Origin: Cornus controversa
Lineage: Eukaryota; Streptophyta; Magnoliopsida; Cornales; Cornaceae
NCBI GenBank assembly: GCA_026545225.1
Contig: CM048850.1
Location: 26,713,797 to 26,777,796, forward strand
Direction of reading: 5' to 3'
DNA length: 64,000 nucleotides
Shown here: piece by piece, positions 10,590 to 22,791 of the stretch
How the letters are laid out: each line of letters begins with the position of its first letter
How positions within the stretch are numbered: the first letter of the stretch is position 1
Translations under genes and position numbers: made by a program
The notes under the pieces: model-generated
The model's database searches: none
What the model was told of the DNA's origin: nothing
Seen by the model: the letters and a program-made list of their open reading frames with translations, nothing else

Positions 10590-11891
10590 ATGACCACATG
10601 GCCCAACCCAATCACACAGGTCTTAGTGCTTGAAAGCTTTCAAAACAAGCGTTATGCCATTTGGGAAGAAAGATATCGTAGGTCGAATCAGCCCATAGAC
10701 CCATATATTCTGACCTTAGACTCTATTATATGGTATTGGTCTCAAAATCCTATCTTTCCTCAAGCTAATTATAGCCAGAGTGACAAGAATGACTATAGTA
10801 ATGAGAATAGTTCATCTTATTATATTGGCCATGAAACCTCAAATTCTAATCTTAGTCACATTGGTCAAAAGAATTTTAACATAAATGAGCAATGTGAGGT
10901 TTTAAAGGCTACATTTGAGAAGGAAGTTTTAGCAATTATCAAGTCACCCAAGGTAGATAATGGCCAAATGATAAAAATGAAGTGTGTGGCTGGGAAGAGA
11001 GAGCTAAATCTTGGCCAAAGCCATTCACATAGAAGTCATTCAAGTATGACTCAAGACCTAGATTCAAGTCTTCACAATCATGATCAATGTACCTCTCGTG
11101 TCATGACTAAGACTCGTGGGGGGCAAAATGAAGGTCAAACAAATAACTCTTATTTGGTCGGGGAACAAGTTGATTTTGGCTTGAGTAACCCAAATTTAAG
11201 CTTACACAGCCTTAGTCATAAAGGCCTTGATTGAAAATTGAGTCTTGATGACTTATTTGGAGTAAGAGAAGATTTAGGTCAAGAAGAACTAAATGTAGGT
11301 CTTAGTTGTGAAAACCAAAAGGATGACATCATTGATCATCAAGACCAACAACCAAATCTATGTCTTGATGAGCCAAATAAAGATGAGTTAATCCTTCGTG
11401 AGGAAGATTCATATCTAGGTCTTGATCACCATGGCTTACGAGAAGATAAGAACAATGTCGTTGAAAAAGATGATATTGTTCACCATCAATACCAGAAGCC
11501 AAGATTAAGTTTTGACCACTCAAGTCAAGAAGAAGTAATTCTCGGTCAAAATGATTCAAATCTAGATCTTGATTCCTATGACCAAGATGAAAATTTTAGG
11601 GGGCAAGTAATGAACCCAGTTACCTTTGTCAACGGCATAGTTTCACTCCCACGTCAAAGGAGGTTTAAAGTTTGGCTTTATGCTAAACCATACCGAAAGA
11701 AACTTTATCGTATAAGGGCATCGATTGGCACCATTATGAATATTGTGGCTAGAAGACTCAAGATGAATGCTTATAATCCATCCAAAGTGAGATGGGTAAA
11801 CTTTTTCTTCCTTCATGCTGAAATTTTCTTTGGAGCCAAACATCTCCATTGGATGGGTGGGGCTTACCAAATCTTAATTTTGTTACTCTAG
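10590..11891 (+). CDS. Unrecognised LARD internal ORF, interrupted by one in-frame TGA
   Basis: The frame is open from within the LTR end through the interior. The first ATG inside the element is at 10590 (MTTWPNPITQVLVLESF...). One TGA at 11232-11234 interrupts it, and it then stays open in the same frame to TAG at 11889-11891, about 432 sense codons. The N-terminal third is neutral and polar. The middle (about 11238-11600) is acidic, rich in Asp, Glu, Gln and His, with two diverged copies of a roughly 48-residue module starting DDIIDHQDQQPNLCLD and DDIVHHQYQKPRLSFD. The C-terminal 90 residues are basic (PRQRRFKVWLYAKPYRKKLY). No zinc knuckle, protease DTG or polymerase motif is present. It may be a gag-like or structural protein of the non-autonomous family; I do not recognise it. 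Whether the TGA is a mutation or is read through cannot be told here. Confidence 0.55.
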
Positions 11892-13783
11892 TTAATTAAG
11901 AGTTTCGGAGGTCCAGGGTTAGTGGCTTCTCCTTAAATTTTCTCAGAATGTGAAAGTCGAGAAGACTTCAGACTTAATTCTTCAAAAATATGGTATGTAC
12001 AAGCCGCCTACCATGCATCTTTATAGGTTCGATAGAGTTGCAGGGTCAGGAGTAGAAGAGGCTAGCTGTTAGCCGTTTAAAGATACTATATTACTTAAAG
12101 AATTATATTGCATGATGGTAGTGAAGCCATGTGGTTTGGACAGCAAAAAAGGGTTGATGTAGATATAGGCTTTCTGTACTTGGGCACTGATGCCGTGCAA
12201 AATGAACTAATCCTATGCAGCTTGAATTCAAGAAAAGAAAGGATTTTTCATCCATGCACCATTGGCTAATAGAAATGTATCTCTAACGGGTCCAATGGGT
12301 TTGACAAGTGCCCTCTTCAATAAAGAGATAGAGACTTTATATATATATGTGTGTGTGTGTGGCTTGTTTTCATTTCAGAATTGCAAGCTGGGATTTCGAT
12401 GAGACCGACCACACTTTGGTGGTATAATGCTTCGACAAGTTTTGGAGACGTTGGTGAGTTTAATGTCTAGGCTTCGATGGGTTGAGACTTCTTCGACAGC
12501 ACCAATATGCCGAGACTTCGAGGGCTCCATATTTAGGCGAATAAGATGCCAAGACTTCAATGGCTTCATATTTTAGACAAAGACGCCGAGACTTCGGTGT
12601 GTCTATACTTCGTGGAGTGAGACTCTAGTAATTACCAGACATGAGACATGATGGCAGAGTGAATTTCGGTGGCATTATAGTTTGACATATTGAAATTTTG
12701 AGTCATGGATTTGGTGCCTATATATTTCCTTTTCGATGGGTGGACGCTGAAGCTAAGGTGGAAAAATATTTCGCCGAAACCAAACTTTGATGGTTTGATT
12801 TCGGTGAATTAATTTTGGTAAAATGGACTTCAATGGGTTAGGTGTCGAAGCTTAAATGGCACTATATCTCGTTGAGTTGGAACTTCGATGGTTCGATTTC
12901 GGTGAAACTAGACTTCGGGCCGCTCCATATTTAGGTGAGTAAGACGCCAAGACTTCGGTGTGTAAATACTTCGTTGAGTAAGACTTGGGCAACTTCCACA
13001 CAGCGAAACTTGGGTGACTTCCATACTTTAAGACTTCGGCGGCTCCATATTTAGACTAAGACGTCGAAACATTGGTGTTTCTATACTTCGGTGAGTTTAG
13101 TGTCTATATTTCGGTGAGTAGAACTCTCGAAACTTCCAGGTGTGAGATTTTCGGTGCCTCCTTCAAACTTGATAATCAATGGTACATCAATATTGTCTAC
13201 TATTTCACGCCATCGAAATGTAATGGAGAGCTACCGAAATGACAATCTGAAGATGCCGCAATAAAGATTGGTTTCCAACCTAAAGCCTCCGACGTGATAT
13301 TATGTTCATGGTGGTTGCCATGTTTCGATAGCTTCGACGATTGCAAATATGGGCTAGTGAAGAGGTCGAAGTGAAGCATGAATTTGTCCAGCAAAGACAA
13401 CTCGGTCTGCTTCGGTAATGGGTGGCGTTTGGAGCATCTGAGTTTTCAATGGAGTTTTAGCTGAAAATGATAACAGTTACTTCGCATGGAAGACAACCCA
13501 TTTTGGCAATAAGGAACCATACATGGTTCAGCTCAACAGACAAGTTCGCCAGTTATGGATTAAAGATAGAAGTTGGTGACTTCGACGAATAATATCATCG
13601 GCATAGAGCTTGGGACAGTGATAATTCTCCGAGCATGTGTTGGTGCATGCCATGTTTATGTATATATAACCCACCATTGATGGATCTGTTAAAGCAATGA
13701 GAGATCACTGAAACTTTGGCCTCAATAAATGCAATTCTTCAAAAATTCAATGAGAATTCATTTTCAAAGAATTGGGGGGCAGT
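11892..13783. other. LARD internal non-coding region with TTCGG-rich repeats
   Basis: No convincing coding frame. From about 12395 to 13150 the sequence is built of diverged repeats around GACTTCGGTG and CTCCATATTTAGG motifs. Blocks with the order GACTTCG, GGCTCCATATTTAG, AAGA(C/T)GCC, TACTTCG(G)TGAG recur near 12511, 12912 and 13031. A short TATATGTGTGTG run is at 12339-12360. The purine tract before the 3' LTR is at about 13767-13782. Confidence 0.7.
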
Positions 13784-15951
13784 TGTTAACACCTAAATTA
13801 TGGCCAAAGTTATTAGGATACGTGGCTAAAATTTTGAGACCTAGGCCTTATGCTAGATCATGGTCGCCTAAGACTTTCGATGATTGGTGGCCTAAGACTC
13901 TCGACGAGAGTCGCCTAAGATATTCTCGATCAAGTCGTCTAAGGAGAGAGTCGCCTAATAGAGTCTCGACCACTTCCTGCCTAATCGAGTCTCGACCATT
14001 TCTCGCCTAAGAGAGTGAGCTAAGGAGAGAGTTGCCTAAGACTCTCGACGACTAGTTGTTAAAGACTCTCGAGAGATTCTCGACGACTAGTCACCTAAGA
14101 GACTCTCGACCTCACCACCTAAGAGTCTCGACGACTACCTTGACTAATTGCTAGAAACTCTCGACGACTAGTCGCCTAAGAGACTCTCGACCTTATCACC
14201 TAAGAGTCTCGGCCAATCATGGCCTAAGAATATAGCGATCAAAACTTGCCTAAGACTCTCGATGACTAGTTACTAGAGACTCTCGATGACTTGTCGCCTA
14301 AGACTCTCGACGAAAGTTGCCTAAGAGACTTTCGATCTCATCGCTTAAGACTCTCGACGACTAGTCGTCTAAGAGCATTTCGATCAAGTCACCTAAAGAG
14401 TCTCAGCCAATCATGGCCTAAGAATATAGTGATCAAAACTCGCCTAAGACTCTCGATGAGAGTCGCCTAAAAGACTTTCGATCTCATCACTAAAGACTCT
14501 CGACGACTTGTCGCCTAAGAGCATTTCGATCAAGTCGCCTCAGAGACTCTTGAATCACCTAAAAGTCTCGGCCAATCATGGCCTAAGAATATCTCGACCA
14601 TTTATCGCCTAAGAGAGTGATATAAAGAAAGAGTTGCCTAAAACTCTCGACAACTTGTCACCTAAGACTCTCGATGACTAGTTGCTAGAGACTCTCGATG
14701 ACTTATCGCCTAAGACTCTCGACGACTAGTTGCTAGAGACTCTCGACGACTTGTCGCCTAAGAGCATTTCGATCAAGTTGCCTAAGACTCTCGACGAGAG
14801 TCACCTAAGAGATTCTCGGTCAAGCCGTCTAAGAGAGACGCCTAAGAGCTTTTGGCCACTCATGGCCTAAAAGTCTTAACCATGCCTAAAAGGGCTGAGT
14901 TCGGACAAGATAGAATTAATATCTTTTTAGGTCTCGGAAACCAACCAAGATTTGATCCGGGTCAAAGTATAACCAGCTGCAAATTTCAAAGGCTGAAGAT
15001 TATGAAAGCTAAAAATGGAAATACCAACTTTATAATTTCTAAAGTTTAAAGACTTAAACCTTCAAATGGGAAAATCTCACCCACCTCTGATAGAGGAATC
15101 AGAATGGTCAGAGCACTCCAGCCTAGGCAAGAGTCAGAGTCAGACTTGGTGGTTGAGGAAAGTTAGAAATAGTGAGCAACCTAAGTCAACAACCTGAAAG
15201 ATCCCACATGCCAAAGCTAAAAATGTCATGCCAGATATACATCTCTGTCTGTCCATAGAGAAGTGTGCTAAAATGCCAAAATAGGCTCAACAATGTGGTT
15301 GGGAGGTTACTTTCAACCTGCACCCATTTATTGCCTAAAAGGACATGATCAGACCAAGGGTCTCTATAAATACTTATGCAAATCCCACAAGAAAGGGAGC
15401 CCAGCACCATCATCTAACATGCCTTTGTTATCTATCTTTCTTATCTTATCTTAGCTTATAACTTTTACTTTCACAATTCTATCTTTCATATCTATCTAGA
15501 TCTTTAGCTCCTTAGCTTTATTTTAGTAATTTTAGTTACTTTAACTTCTTAGCTTTAGTCTAGTAATTTTAACTAGTTGTACTTTATTTTCTCAGCACCT
15601 TAGTTCTTTAAATGTAACTTGTTTTCCAGCATCAATGAAATTCATTTCTTCATGAACGTGTTGAATTTCTTACTCTGTATTTTATTTCTAGTTTTGTTAT
15701 CAATCTTTCATTCAAGACTGAAAGTCCTTGTCTTCAAGGCATTAAGAACCTAGCGGGGAGGGTCATTCCTACTCCCCTTCAGTCGCCTGATCCTTAAGAG
15801 GACCGACTCACGGTCTGAAATAGGAATAGTTTGGTTTACCCACACTTGTGTTCGATGGAACACTGGCACGCCCCCGCATCTTACCCAAGCCCATGTTATG
15901 AGCCAACCAATCTTGGCTTGCCACGTGAGAGTCGGCATTGCGAGCCAAACA
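13784..15951 (+). repeat. 3' LTR of the LARD-type element
   Basis: 2168 bp, 374 bp longer than the 5' LTR, almost entirely because its palindromic array (about 13860-14850) has more units. Outside the array the two LTRs differ by scattered substitutions. TATA-like CTATAAATAC is at about 15362-15372. It ends GAGCCAAACA at 15951. Confidence 0.87.
13860..14850. repeat. Roughly 24-bp palindromic tandem array in U3 of the 3' LTR
   Basis: Same unit family as 8717-9355 but about 350 bp longer. A block with GGCCAATCATGGCCTAAGAAT followed by an ATAGCGATCAAAACT-like segment recurs (near 14212 and 14406), so expansion proceeded by copying groups of units rather than single ones. Confidence 0.9.
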
Positions 15952-16691
15952 AAAGCAAACAAATTCGGCTTTCGAGAAAATATTCATAGATCTATAGCCT
16001 AGGCGGCTTGTAGACTTTATGTAATCTGACTTCGTGTGATTGTGGAAAGTAAAAATAACCCTCTCACTGGTTACTTACTTCAGCCTCGAACGACATTTTG
16101 AATTTTCTCAAAATGTATGGGTGTGTGTGTGTGGTTTTTTTTTAGATTAAGTGGGAGATGAAGAACATTTAACAAGAGACATATAGTATGATCATTAACA
16201 CTGACTATCAAATGAGAGTTTATTATATTCTCTTTAATGTTACAAGATATTGGTCCTAAGTAAACTGAAATAAAATAACTGCATGGATTTGGAGAAAGGA
16301 TGCTCAGAAACTACTTAAGTTGAGAGAAGGGAAGGTAAGCACTAACTACGAGCGAAAGCAAAACACTAATTGCGAGCAAAAGCATTAAATGAGAGTTGAG
16401 TTCTAAGAAACTAAGAGTGTTAAAAAGGAACTACAACATTTAAGTAAATGCAATTTAATGCATGATAAACAAAGTTAGTCATTGGGCAATTTAATGCATG
16501 ATAAACAAAGTTAGTCATTGGGCTATGATTGCTCAGAAGCAAGGGAGATCCGCTAGGGATAAATTTGTTTTTGTTTGTGTGTTGGACGTCTTTTCCAATG
16601 GAGGAAGTCTTTTATTTATAGGTAGAATCTGGCATGGCTTCTTGGCTTCAAAGAGTGTCATCCGTTAGATTGAGCTCCACGTGATCGGCTG
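15952..16691. other. Spacer between LARD element and duplication copy B
   Basis: AT-rich with no gene. It begins with the right target site AAAGC and contains the 36-bp tandem duplication at 16451-16522. With the LARD element removed, the two segmental copies were only about 3 kb apart. Confidence 0.7.
16451..16522. repeat. 36-bp perfect tandem duplication
   Basis: The unit beginning CAATTTAATGCATGATAAAC and ending AGTCATTGGG occurs twice back to back without visible differences, so it is a recent local duplication. Confidence 0.95.
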
Positions 16692-17253
16692 TGATTGATT
16701 CTTCTAATTATATTAGCACGTGGCTAACACAAGTATGTTAATTTGGTGGTGGTGGCAACGATGATGAATCATTTAGTTAGGTAACCAAACTTGATCAAGA
16801 CGGTACGCCATTTTAGCTGGATGTTTGGCTCATTTAACTGGTGTCATATGCTAAAGTGATCTTCCAAGAACATACCTTTATCAGAGCATTAAATGCACTA
16901 ATTTGCATATTTACCAACGTACTAACTAAGAAAATATTTGGGAACAACGAGTGAGTCAGTTGTGGATTCTCTTATTTTATCAGCTTCAATTTTAACATCT
17001 TCTATGGGATGATTCCAATGTTTACGTTTGTCTCAACAAGTGTCTATTATCATGTAGTATCATCATAGGCCCAACCACATTAATGCTTGGTCCATCATTT
17101 ACAAACTCTGTACCCCTCAATTTAAAGCTTTGAGTTTGCTTTTGGGAATCTTTTCGGGGGGGGGGGGGTTCATTCACTGGTTTGTTAGCCACCAAGTTGG
17201 TTTCAACTTTCTCCTGCAAAGCAAGATGCCCTTTCCATCTCAAAAGGACAATT

Positions 17254-17260
17254 GCACACA

Positions 17261-17312
<52 letters not shown>

Positions 17313-17327
17313 GAGAGAGAGAGAGAG
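17254..17327. repeat. Compound (CA)n(TA)n(GA)n microsatellite, copy B
   Basis: Counterpart of 571-639, with the same order of CA, TA and GA runs and a longer CA section. Short reading frames across it read the dinucleotide repeats as alternating residues and are not genes. Confidence 0.95.
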
Positions 17328-17506
17328 GGGTCATACATGTTAAAGGGCTGTTATTGGGTCAGCTTAATTTACAAGTAGTCCCTTGTGGGATAACGATGGC
17401 TAATTTTGAACCAACTGGTTGAGTTGTCTCAGGAGTTGTTTGATTTATGTTTTTTTAGAATAGTTCTAATTTGTATAAAGAAGGCTTCGGACTATGAACC
17501 ATAAGA

Positions 17507-17920
17507 CCTAGTTTGGTTGGAAAGGAAAAGAAAAGGAAGGAAATGGAGAGATATATTCTTTTGTGGTTGGTATAAATTTTTTAATAGAAATGAAAGGAAA
17601 GGATTTGGAGGGATAAATTACGGATGAATAGTAGCTTTTGCTATCATTTTTTCAAAAATGAAAAAAAATAGAAGGAAAAGAAAAGATTAATATTTTTTTA
17701 ATGAAACTTTGTTAATACTATCTTTATCTTTATTTTGATAAAAGTTATTTATCTTTTAAATATAAAAATGTATAATGGTAAAAAAATTTAAAATAGTTTT
17801 CTTTCATTTTTTTTTTCAAATTTGTTAGCTATTATTTTTTTTTCTTTTATTAATTAACTAAATATAATAAAAGTTTAACACTATCCCTTTTCTTTTCTTT
17901 TTCACTTTACCAAACATACC
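17507..17920. mobile_element. hAT-like MITE, copy B
   Basis: Counterpart of 819-1225 in the second duplicate, with the same inverted ends and AT-rich interior. It sits at the corresponding position, so it was present before the segment duplicated. Confidence 0.55.
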
Positions 17921-19194
17921 GACGTTGAACAGAACATGACTTGATAAGCTAAGTTGTGTCACAATTGAGTAAAGACAGAGGAGCTCTTTAACTGCCCAGC
18001 TAAGTTTGTCTCTGGGCTTAGCTCACTTCCAAGTTGGTGGATGTGACATTTGGGCTGGCACTGGTCCCATAGCATATGGGACTATCAAATACTCATAAGT
18101 CTCCCATGCGTTTATGTCTTAGGAAAAAAAGTACTCTCTCTCTCTCTCTCTCACCCACACACACACACACCGTTTATGAGTTTATTTCAAAGACACGCCC
18201 CCCAAAATGTCAAAAACACATTTGGACCACTTTTAAATATATTATGAGTTAATATGAAAAATAATATAAAATTTAAATAACAAAACAACAAACATTTAGC
18301 CTAAGTTTTAAATTAATGATTTCGTTTATGATTATAGATTATATGGATAAAATAAGCAAAATTTATTATTTATATATATATATAATGATATACCGTATTG
18401 TTATTTTTTGATGTATTTATGTCGTGTATGTTTTTTTATTTTTTAAGATTTGTCGTATTGTCGTTCTATATCGTGTTGTATTTATGTCTCATGTCTGATG
18501 AGAGTGGTCACACATCCACTTCTCTCTTTCGCGAGGAATGACCTTTTCAAATTTGTAATACAAATTATTTTTCATGTAAAATTATATCTTAAAAAATATT
18601 CTTAAAATGAAGAAAGAAAAGGAAAAGATGAAATCAACCTCAGTAACAAATTCAAGCACTAGAATATTGCATATATGAGTCTTTTTTTTTTTTTTTTTGA
18701 GTATGAGGGAGTTTTCATTATGTACTTATTTTATTATTATTTTTTCATTAAAAATACAAAATTAAAGTCCTCCTACTATTATTTGTTGTTTAGGTATAGT
18801 TATCATTGATGTTGCCAATAATTGAAACCAAGATTTTTAATATAATTGTATAGAAAAGAAAAAAAAATCTAAATGAACAATCCAACTTTGAAGATAAAAT
18901 AATAATTAAAATTTTGACAAAATTATACCTTTTCTTTTCATCTATTTATATATTCATGCTGGTCTGAGGAGCAAACAAAGTAAAATTGTCATCGAAATCA
19001 TAAAGCCCATCTATCAGATAAGGCATCCAATCTAAATGATGCCTCAAAAACATAAATTATTTTTTCAAAGTATTTTGCATGAAAAGCATTTGCATTTGAA
19101 GTAGTCTATTTCGGATAAGCATCATAATTTAGTTAGGTATTGTGTCGTCTATTTAAATCTGTAATACAATAATTTTAAATCGATAACGTATCAT

Positions 19195-19750
19195 ATACAT
19201 ACAGATGTTGAATTCTCGATTTAATAATCTTATAGACAACATTACATGTTATCACCTATAGTTAATAGGGTGTTGGATTTTTTATTTAATAATGTTATAA
19301 ACAACTTTACAATAGAAGAGGATCCAGATCCGTCCATTTCATATTATCACCTATAGTTAATAGGGCGTGGAATTCTTGATTTAATAATGTTATAAACAAT
19401 GTTACAACATGATACAATAGAAGAGGATCCAGATCCGTCTATTTCATCTTATCACATATAGTTAAGAGGGTGTTGAATTCTTGATTTAATAATGTTATAA
19501 ACAACGTTATAACACGATACAATAGAAGAGGATCCAGGTCCGTCCATTTCATTTTATCACCTATAATTAATAGGGTATTGTGTCGAATTCTCGATTTAAT
19601 AATGTTATAAATAACGTTATAACACGATACAATAGAAGATGATTCAAATTCATTCATTTCATGTTATCACCTATATTTAATAGTGTTGTAGACAACGTTA
19701 CAACGACATAATAGGAGAGGATCCAGATATGCCAATTTCATGTTATCACT
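19195..19750. repeat. Tandem array of roughly 100-bp repeats, copy B
   Basis: Same unit as at 2170-2640, with five to six copies, so the array has one or so more units than in copy A. The last unit in each copy (AATTCATTCATTTCATG, then AGATATGCCAATTTC) matches closely between A and B, while the left part differs. That is the pattern of unit gain or loss at one end. Confidence 0.85.
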
Positions 19751-20454
19751 TATAGATTCCCAACAAGGACCACAACCACAAGCTAGCAAAGGTGATGTCC
19801 CTTTTCCTTATGGTTCACTTGCAAACAACTTGCATTGCTTTACAACTTTCCTAATATATAGCTTTATTCTGTAATGTAAAGATGCTGATCATCAACATGG
19901 TTTTGAGTCACCTTTTAATGAAGGGCCATTTGGTAAGGGAAATTGCAAACCTTAGGTCTCATTTTGTTTGGCGTGGGCCGGACTTGTGATTGGAAGTCAT
20001 GATGATTTCTTTCTGGTCATCATTTTTCAGTTTAATATTTACTTAGAAAGAGCCATTTCTTAGATGTCATGTGAAGAGCCAAGCCCCACCGTATGGGACT
20101 TTTATATATATATATATATATATATTATTAAAAGGGATGTGGCTCTCCAGATTTTAAATGTAGTTATTTGGTTGACGAACCACCACAACTAATGGCCTTA
20201 GATAGCTAGCTATTTGAATTGATTGGAATTTTTTATGATGTATGGGACATACAACGTATATAAGTCCAAAAATTTTATCAACATTAATTCGATATATATA
20301 GAAATTGTATATGTAAAGAATAAGGTGAGCTATTAGCATTTTTCACTTTAAAGTAAATGACTACTCAAGATATATTATAATTTCAAAAGTGTTATGTATT
20401 TTTTATTTTGAATAAAGAATACTCTTAATGCTATAACAAATGAACTCTATTGCT

Positions 20455-21320
20455 ACATTTGGTATGCAGGAGTGAAATATCCGTTCCAACTAGTTTTTTA
20501 TTTGGTATGAATTTTAAGGTAAAAATGATCATTACGTTCCAACTAGTTTTTTATTTAGTATGAATTTTAAGGTAAAAATGATCATTCCCTTACAATGAAA
20601 ATTCATTCTATGGTTAAAGCTAAGGAATGAGCATTCCATTTCCATTAAGATTAAAAAAAAATTTATTATCAAAAAAGCCATTCACTTCCACCACCACCAC
20701 CACCACTTCTACCACCACACCGGTTCTACCACCACCATCACCACTACCGCCGACTCTACCATTGTTGCCGCCTCTACCACTACCACCTCCACATTGCTAC
20801 CTTCCTATTCCACCACATTACCACCTCCATATCGCCACCTTCTTTCACCACCACCGTTGTCACATCGCATCGCCACATTCCTCCACCTCCACATTGCCGC
20901 CACCACCCCTACATCGCCACCTTCCTCCACCACCTCCACTAGCACACCACCGCCTACACATCTTCACCTTCCTCCACTGCCACCACCTCCCCATCGTCAC
21001 CTTCCTCTGCCACCCCCACCACCACGCTGTCGCCACCACCTCCACCATCACCCCACTACCTCCATATTGCCACCTTCCTCCACCACCCCCACCACCACAC
21101 TGTCACCACCACCTCCATCGTCACCCCACTACCTCTACATCGTCACCTTCCTCCATCAATACACATTTGTTGATTTAATTTATTTGTTATTTTGAATAAT
21201 TTGATTTAAAATTTATTTCATTCCTACATCATTTCATATTTGAAACCAAGCAATAGAATGAGAATGATCATTTCATTTCATTCCGAGCTGCATTTCATTT
21301 CATTCCCGCATAACAAATGC
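20455..21320. mobile_element. Fold-back/TIR element with CCACC-rich core, copy B
   Basis: Counterpart of 4165-4873. The left end CATTTGGTATGCAGGAGTG and the right end, reverse-complemented GCATTTGTTATGCGGGAATG, are better matched than in copy A. The CCACC core (about 20685-21165) is longer than in copy A, and the left arm has a 54-bp tandem duplication. Frames within the core are low-complexity and not genes. Confidence 0.65.
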
Positions 21321-21694
21321 AACATATATGTAATGTCTCTTAGAGAATGACATGATTTATTTTACTTGCTCCATATAACTTTATTCCGAAGGTGATAAAT
21401 GATCCATGAGCCACAAGCTCTAAAAGTATTGTTGTTACAGTATTTCATACGAGAATACTGTGTAATGATATACCCATTTAATTTAATTAATTTGAAATTA
21501 GTTTTATCTTTTCATGTAGTATTATTAAGGGGAATTATTATATACCATGGGGATTTCGTGTATTAGGAAATCCTACCACTAATAAGACTTCATTTTACAT
21601 GATCTCCTATAATAATGAAAAATAGTGTGTTATCAGTGGTGTAATTCCTACATTCAAAGAATTTTCGGAGTATTGTATAACTATTCTATTATTA

Positions 21695-22355
21695 GGACAA
21701 TACTTGGGTCTAACCATAACCATAGGTGTACCAAGTTGGTCCTCCCAAGTGATGTGTACCAATAAAATATAAACACATGTCAAAAAATTATAAAAATAAT
21801 TAAAAATGAAACAAACCCACTTTTACAAGTTACCCAATTGAGAGAGCCCCATTGGATCGCAACTCTCTCTCCCATCACAAATCTTCATACTCAAACAGAT
21901 TAATCATTTCATTTCCAACATATGGCTAAAACAAATCAACAATTTTTTTATTCTAGAAACCCTAGCACACTAAGGACCAAAATCTGCATCTATAGATATG
22001 ATACCAACAATGCTCTCTCATCATCTCTTCAATTAGTTTGCTTTCTGCTTCTCTTTTCCTTTCCCGTCCGTCATACTGTTTTTTAGTTATATTCTATAAC
22101 TTTATTTATACTTTATATTTCTCTCTTTGAAATGAATCCATTAGTGTTTGTTTATTTAATGATTTGTGTTTGTGTGGTGATGAAGCTAGAAATTCCAAAC
22201 CGATTCTAACTTAGATCCGGTTTAGTATCCATATCTTAAGTTTTTTAATATTTTTATATATTTGGAACATATGTCAACATTTGCTTGGGACACCTTAGTT
22301 AGGAGAACTTCTTCACGTTAGTTCGTATAGGCCTGGTTGGATCCGAGTATTGTCC
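21695..22355. mobile_element. Mutator-like MITE, copy B
   Basis: Counterpart of 5248-5904. Here the right end keeps the sequence GTATTGTCC, so both ends read GGACAATACT inwards, a cleaner terminal inverted repeat than in copy A. It was present before the duplication. Confidence 0.72.
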
Positions 22356-22613
22356 GAATTATTATACGCTAAAGTATATCGGTTTGTTCCCTCTCTCTTG
22401 GTTGTGTTTGAACTTAATTTGAAGTATTGTTAGAAGAATACACATTTGAAGTTTTGTTAGAAGAACACACACACACACACACCGTATTCTTCACATATAT
22501 GTGTAAAGAATGTTTCTTAACCCTCCAAACAAGAATGGAAGATAAAAGCGAATTTTCTAAACCTTCTACTTTCCTCTTCTCAATCAGAAAACTAAAAAAT
22601 ATGAGAATAAAAA

Positions 22614-22791
22614 GGGCTTGTTTGGTTCAATTTTTTAGTATAATTTTCAATTTTAAGAGAACTAAAAAGATTGTTTTTAAAAAAACTGAATTTTTTAACA
22701 CTGTCAACTAAATAAATTTTTGTACTGTAATCTAATATTCAATCCTTTGAAAATTGAATAGTATACTCAAAAAACTGAACCAAACAGGTTC
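22614..22791. mobile_element. Short hAT-like MITE, copy B
   Basis: Counterpart of 6163-6359 with the same inverted ends, slightly shorter because of a small internal deletion. Confidence 0.7.

Larger units (their letters stand above)
8665..15951 (+). mobile_element. Non-autonomous LTR retrotransposon (LARD-type), complete
   Basis: Two long direct repeats (8665-10458 and 13784-15951) begin TGTTAACACC and end GAGCCAAACA, enclosing about 3.3 kb. The flanks are AAAGT (8660-8664) and AAAGC (15952-15956), a 5-bp target duplication with one change. A primer-binding-site-like TGGCACGCCCGGTGGGAC follows the left LTR at 10463-10480. A purine tract (AAAGAATTGGGGGGCAG) precedes the right one. I find no protease, reverse transcriptase, RNase H or integrase in any frame, so it must borrow enzymes. 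The interior holds one long reading frame (10590-11891) and a repeat-rich region. The LTRs are very similar outside their repeat arrays, so insertion was fairly recent. Confidence 0.88.
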
